Positions 40,848-44,598 of a DNA stretch of 44,598 nucleotides are shown here, in pieces. The notes under the pieces were generated by a model, which made no database searches, was not told the DNA's origin, and was given only the letters and a program-made list of their open reading frames with translations. Both the position numbers and the translations under genes were made by a program. The DNA is taken from the NCBI GenBank assembly GCA_020425695.1, contig JAGQRE010000014.1, positions 1 through 44,598 on the forward strand, in the 5' to 3' direction. The stretch is from Planctomycetota bacterium (GTDB lineage Bacteria; Planctomycetota; UBA8742; UBA2392). The first letter of the stretch is position 1; every line of letters starts with the position of its first letter.

Positions 40848-42740
40848 CTACTTCTCCGGCTTCGGGATCATCTTTACGCCTAGCTCATCCAGCAGTGCTG
40901 GCTCTACGTCGTTGGGCGTGTCGATCATCAGGTCGCGCCCTGTTGCCGACTTCGGGAACGCGATCACGTCCTGGATGTTGTCGAGGCCCAACAGCAGCAT
41001 CAGCAGGCGATCGACACCCGATGCGATTCCGCCGTGGGGCGGCGCACCGTGGTCGAGAGCGCTCATCAGGAAGCCGAACTTCTTGTCGGCCTCTTCTTTA
41101 CCGATACCCACCAACTCGAAGACGTCGGCCTGATCGTCCGTGCGATGCATACGAATACTGCCGCCGGCGATCTCAATGCCGTTGATGACGAGGTCGTACT
41201 GGTTGTTGCGCAGTGCCAGAATCTCCTCGATTTTCACGCCGCCGCGAAGCATCCGTGCAACCGGGTGTGGCTCGCCACCCTTGCGACTGATCTCCGCCAT
41301 CTCGCGTACCCTCGCCACGTCCTGCGGCAACGTGAACGGGTGGTGACTGGCGAACAGTTTCTCATCCTCTTCGCGGTACTCAAACAGCGGGAAGTCGATG
41401 ATCCAGCAGATTGCGAACTTGCTGTTGTCGTGCAGCCCAAGTTTCTCGGCGATCAGCAGGCGCATATTGTGCATCACAGCGTGCACGATCTTGTGTTTCT
41501 CGTGCGCGCAGATCAGCAGCAGGTCACCGGGCTTTGCGCCGACGCCGTCAATCATCGCCTTCTGCTCAACTTCCGGGATGAACTTGGCGATGCCGCCTTC
41601 CAGCCCCGCGTCTGTGACCTTCAGGTTCGCAAGCCCTGTCGCCCCCATGCCCTTGGCGTCACGCTCGAGATTCTTGAGTTGCCCGGTACTGAACCCATCA
41701 ACCAGCCCTGGGCAACGCAGCGCTTTCACCAGGCCCTGCTTTTCCGCGACACCCTTGAAGGCATTGAAGCTGCAACCGGCGGCCCACCCGGTCAGATCCG
41801 TCAATTTCAGGTCACGCGAACGCAGGTCAGGTCGGTCGATGCTGTAGTCGCGCATGGCCTGCTCATAGCTCATGCGCTCAAAGGGCGGGCTGACCTCGCT
41901 GCCGCTGAGTACAGGCCACGACTGGTCTTTGAAGCGCGCATCTTCGCGGATGCCTTTGAACACGTTGCCGACGACTTTCTCGAACAGCTCCATCACGTCA
42001 TCGCGCGTGGGGAAGCTCATCTCGATGTCGATCTGGGTAAACTCGGGCTGGCGGTCGGCGCGTTTGTCTTCGTCACGGAAGCAGCGAGCGACCTGATAGT
42101 AACGGTCAAGCCCACTGATCATGCAGAGTTGCTTGAACAACTGCGGCGACTGTGGCAGCGCGTAAAACTGACCGCGGTGCGCGCGGCTGGGTACGATGAA
42201 GTCACGAGCGCCTTCCGGCGTGCGCTTGTAAAGAACCGGCGTTTCGACTTCGAGGAAGCCTTCGCCACCGAGCGTCTCGCGGGCGCACTCAAGCAGCTTC
42301 GCGCGCGCCTGCAGCATCGCCTGCATAGGGCGGCGACGCAGGTCGATGAACCGATGCTTCAAACGAAGTTCCGAGTCGCACTTCAAGTCGTCGCGTACTT
42401 CAATGGCTGGCGTCACGGCAGTGTTCAGAATCTCGAAACTTTCGACGGCAATTTCGATGTCGCCGCTGGCCATGGTGGTCGTCTTGTTCTCAGCGTCGCG
42501 CTCGCGGACTTTGCCGGTCGCTGTGATCACGAACTCGTGGCGCACCTCTTTCGTCGCGGCCAGCAACTCCGGGTTGATCTCTTCAGCGAACGTGAGTTGG
42601 ACCTTACCCGCGACGTCGCGCAGCAGAATGAACGCCACCCCGCCGCGGTCGCGCTTGGTATCGACCCAGCCACACACGGTTACAGTCTGGCCTACGTGCT
42701 CAACGCGCAGGTCTCCGCAGCGGTGGGTTCGGGTTTTCAT
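40848..42740 (-). CDS. aspS: Aspartyl-tRNA synthetase (bacterial type)
   Basis: 630 residues. Class II enzyme that charges tRNA-Asp with aspartate. The N-terminal OB domain (CGWVDTKRDRGGVAFILLRD) binds the anticodon. The catalytic core has motif 2, YYQVARCFRDEDKRADRQPE, then FTQIDIEMSF, and motif 3, GGIASGVDRLLMLLLG. The central GAD insertion domain (about 300-430, with GWAAGCSFNAF and AKGMGATGLANLKV) marks the bacterial type. The usual ERRxx-type C-terminal extension is not obvious. Discriminating versus nondiscriminating AspRS cannot be decided. It is separate from the acidic gene upstream by 111 bases. Confidence 0.96.
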   Translation of the reverse strand: MKTRTHRCGDLRVEHVGQTVTVCGWVDTKRDRGGVAFILLRDVAGKVQLTFAEEINPELLAATKEVRHEFVITATGKVRERDAENKTTTMASGDIEIAVESFEILNTAVTPAIEVRDDLKCDSELRLKHRFIDLRRRPMQAMLQARAKLLECARETLGGEGFLEVETPVLYKRTPEGARDFIVPSRAHRGQFYALPQSPQLFKQLCMISGLDRYYQVARCFRDEDKRADRQPEFTQIDIEMSFPTRDDVMELFEKVVGNVFKGIREDARFKDQSWPVLSGSEVSPPFERMSYEQAMRDYSIDRPDLRSRDLKLTDLTGWAAGCSFNAFKGVAEKQGLVKALRCPGLVDGFSTGQLKNLERDAKGMGATGLANLKVTDAGLEGGIAKFIPEVEQKAMIDGVGAKPGDLLLICAHEKHKIVHAVMHNMRLLIAEKLGLHDNSKFAICWIIDFPLFEYREEDEKLFASHHPFTLPQDVARVREMAEISRKGGEPHPVARMLRGGVKIEEILALRNNQYDLVINGIEIAGGSIRMHRTDDQADVFELVGIGKEEADKKFGFLMSALDHGAPPHGGIASGVDRLLMLLLGLDNIQDVIAFPKSATGRDLMIDTPNDVEPALLDELGVKMIPKPEK

Positions 42741-42851
42741 GGTCTCTCCGTGTCTGGTTGAAACGTGTCTCGATAGCGTGCGGACGCTTTGTACTCATGT
42801 CGGCTGAATCTGGAAGGGTGTTGGCCTGCTTTGCAATCCGCCCTGACCGCC

Positions 42852-44598
42852 TTAGTCAACTAACGTATCCGGGTCGTCGCTTGATGCGGCCTTTTTGTCG
42901 GCCGGCAGATTGTCGGTCTCTTTGTGGAAGTCGCTGGCGTCGATGACATCGCCCTGTTCGGCCTTCTTGGCGGCTTCGCGCGCGGCGCGAGTCGGCGGCG
43001 GCGGTGTAAAGAACGAGTAATCGTCGTCGATGATGAACTCTTCTTCATCTTCTTCGTCACTGCTGGTCTTCACCGTCGGGTTGTCGCCGATGGTTGGCGG
43101 CTCACTGCGCTTACTTGCCTCGGCCTGCTTCATTTCTTCCTGAAGCTGCTTCATCATGGCCGGCGGCAGTGCAACGGTGTCGCCGCCGGGGCCTTCAGCC
43201 ATGTCGTCCAGTGTTTCGCGCTCACGATTTTCGGGCACGGCTCTGGGCTTGCCGGTTGGTCGTTCCGGTCTGGGAATGTCGTCGGTACTGCGTGAAAGCT
43301 TCGCGTCATCCGGTTTCGGAATGAACATCGTCTTGGCACCCGCCGCGACGGGCTGGTCACCGCCCCGCAGCCCTTCCGGTAGCGGAATGTGTTCCGTCTT
43401 CGCGCCTTCCGGCAGCGGCGTCGGATGTTTCTTGTCGGTGATTTTGGCAGTGTCTTTACGCCGCTTCATCAGCTTGCGCGTCTTGCGTGGCTTGAAGGTG
43501 CGGTCCTCTGTGGCGCCCTCACGAGTCGGGGGCGGAGGCGTTTCTTCGTCGCCATAGGTCGGGACATCATCCTTGAGTTCGAACTCAGCGTTTTCACTCT
43601 CAGGCTGACTCACTTCGGCGGGACTCTCAGCAGTTTCTGCGTCAGGCTCTGCGTCAGGTTCTTCCTGCTCGGCGACAGGTTCCTCCCCGGCCTCTGACGT
43701 TTCACCGACCGCATCTTCTGAAACCGCTGTAATACCGCCCAGCATCGAGGTGTTGGGCTCCTTGTGGGGCGGTGCTTCCTCTGAAATCTGCTCAAACGTC
43801 TCGTCGGACACTTGTTCCGCACCCGACTGTTCAACCTCAACGGCCGCTTCCACGACCGGCTCATCGTCGACATCAATGTCTACATCGTCGTCGATCTCGA
43901 CTTTCGCACCCGCCCCGAAACTGACTTCATCGGGCTCTTCGTCGTCGGCTTGCGATGACCTTCCGCCGCCAAAGTTTACGTCGCCGTAGCGCCCCGACAC
44001 ACTGCCGCCCAGGTACTCCGTGATCTGGTCGTCGGTGAGTTCTTCCTCTTCATCCGATGCGACCGGTGTATCGTTCTTGGGCAGCGTACCGATCTGCGGC
44101 GCAGGTTCCTCGCCTTCATCGTCGGTCTGCGGCTCGGATGGCTTCACAGCCGCCGTCGGAATCTTCAGCGCCGCGGCAATTTCTGCCTCTTCCTCTTCGA
44201 TCGCCTTTTGGCGGTCTTCGATCTTCGGGCGCTCAAGGCGGACCGTTGGCATGCCCACGCGCGGCGCCGGCTCATCCTCTTCTTCAAGAGGCATGTCGCC
44301 TGTTATCGGCGGTGGCGGCCTGAAAGCTGCCGATTCCGCAACGGCGGGTTCGCGCGATGTGCGCCCGGTTTCATCCAACCCGTCCGGTTCAGGCTCAGGC
44401 GGTTTGGGTGCGGCTTCCGGCTGCGGTACACGCGGTGGCAACGGCGAAACCGGCTTTCTGGGGGCGGGCGGCGGGGCCTGCGCAGGTGCGACTGCCGGCT
44501 CGGGGGCCTGGAAGTTGCCCATCTCATCAATCTCGGCCGACGCCATCTTCGGCGGCGGGTTCGCTCCGGCGCGCGGCGTTGGAAGCACAACCCGCTTA
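42852..44598 (-). CDS. Long acidic, proline-rich disordered protein, 5' partial
   Basis: The frame is open to the right edge (a GTG at 44588 is possible but not proven), so the N-terminus may lie outside. About 578 residues are visible. Composition is Glu/Asp/Pro/Ala-rich; there are Pro runs (APPPAPRKPVSPLPPRVPQP) and acidic runs (VEIDDDVDIDVDDEPVVEA). A basic patch is KPRKTRKLMKRRKDTAKITD. A motif with GAKT occurs twice (PLPEGAKTEHIPLPEG; AAGAKTMFIPKP). There is no globular domain, membrane segment or signal peptide in the visible part. The function is unknown; a scaffold or C-terminal tail of a larger protein is possible. It is upstream of aspS. Confidence 0.75.
   Translation of the reverse strand, partial: KRVVLPTPRAGANPPPKMASAEIDEMGNFQAPEPAVAPAQAPPPAPRKPVSPLPPRVPQPEAAPKPPEPEPDGLDETGRTSREPAVAESAAFRPPPPITGDMPLEEEDEPAPRVGMPTVRLERPKIEDRQKAIEEEEAEIAAALKIPTAAVKPSEPQTDDEGEEPAPQIGTLPKNDTPVASDEEEELTDDQITEYLGGSVSGRYGDVNFGGGRSSQADDEEPDEVSFGAGAKVEIDDDVDIDVDDEPVVEAAVEVEQSGAEQVSDETFEQISEEAPPHKEPNTSMLGGITAVSEDAVGETSEAGEEPVAEQEEPDAEPDAETAESPAEVSQPESENAEFELKDDVPTYGDEETPPPPTREGATEDRTFKPRKTRKLMKRRKDTAKITDKKHPTPLPEGAKTEHIPLPEGLRGGDQPVAAGAKTMFIPKPDDAKLSRSTDDIPRPERPTGKPRAVPENRERETLDDMAEGPGGDTVALPPAMMKQLQEEMKQAEASKRSEPPTIGDNPTVKTSSDEEDEEEFIIDDDYSFFTPPPPTRAAREAAKKAEQGDVIDASDFHKETDNLPADKKAASSDDPDTLVD

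Noticed and set aside
41034..42761. A 575-codon plus-strand frame opposite aspS
   Set aside because: It is a long antisense open frame, expected in GC-rich DNA; aspS on the minus strand has full class II motifs.

Overview
This is a 44.6 kb, GC-rich, gene-dense bacterial chromosome segment. Housekeeping genes (alr, lpxA, mnmG, birA, dxr, gltA-type citrate synthase, pyrH, frr, aspS) dominate, with no phage, plasmid or CRISPR signature and no tRNA or rRNA gene that I can see. LpxA, lipoproteins and a porin O/P-type outer-membrane protein point to a diderm. PA14 domains, a bacterial GH3 protein, a CPXCG cysteine-rich protein, a dynamin-like GTPase, an unusual actin-like protein and many dispersed short repeats suggest a Planctomycetota or PVC-like lineage. 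That placement is an inference from gene content only.

Layout. 1-2914 (minus): flavin-reductase fragment, alr, a 35-aa basic protein, a lipoprotein and a zinc-ribbon membrane protein. 3064-5997 (plus): an actin-like ATPase carrying a 410-residue acidic disordered N-terminus, then a coiled-coil protein. 6135-9861: lpxA, flavodoxin, two tandem PAS-like paralogues, a CPXCG protein. 10034-12450 (minus): a toxin-antitoxin pair running straight into mnmG. 12529-15523 (plus): birA, an NTF2-like protein, a methyltransferase, a thioredoxin-like protein. 15520-22894 (minus): a lipoprotein, an acyl-CoA/oxidoreductase cluster (HBD, ECH, small ferredoxin-like-fold protein, MDR), dxr, a DUF5063 protein, GNAT, citrate synthase. 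23101-24462 (plus): pyrH-frr. 24489-25786: a REP/RAYT element, a hypothetical gene and a RAYT remnant. 25856-36054: porin, dynamin-like GTPase divergent from a large PA14 protein, then a three-gene operon (small membrane subunit, GMC oxidoreductase, GH3). 36055-40193 (minus): two secreted hydrolase paralogues, one apparently catalytically dead, and a CruF-like membrane protein. 40203-44598: a second REP/RAYT element, aspS and a long acidic disordered protein.

How the genes work together. HBD, ECH and MDR fit fatty-acyl or butyryl-CoA turnover feeding citrate synthase. The small subunit, GMC and GH3 proteins are overlapping or closely spaced and plausibly act in sequence on an alcohol or acid substrate. 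The actin-like protein and its coiled-coil neighbour may form a cytoskeletal module. The dynamin-like GTPase and the PA14 protein share a divergent promoter region.

The most unusual material is (i) the actin fold fused to an acidic tail with three different short repeated motifs; (ii) two unrelated REP/RAYT systems in one window, one with a solo REPIN showing compensatory stem changes and the other with a decayed RAYT 3' end; (iii) a dispersed inverted repeat inserted in frame inside mnmG; (iv) the tandem PAS-like END-motif proteins; (v) the active/dead hydrolase pair.
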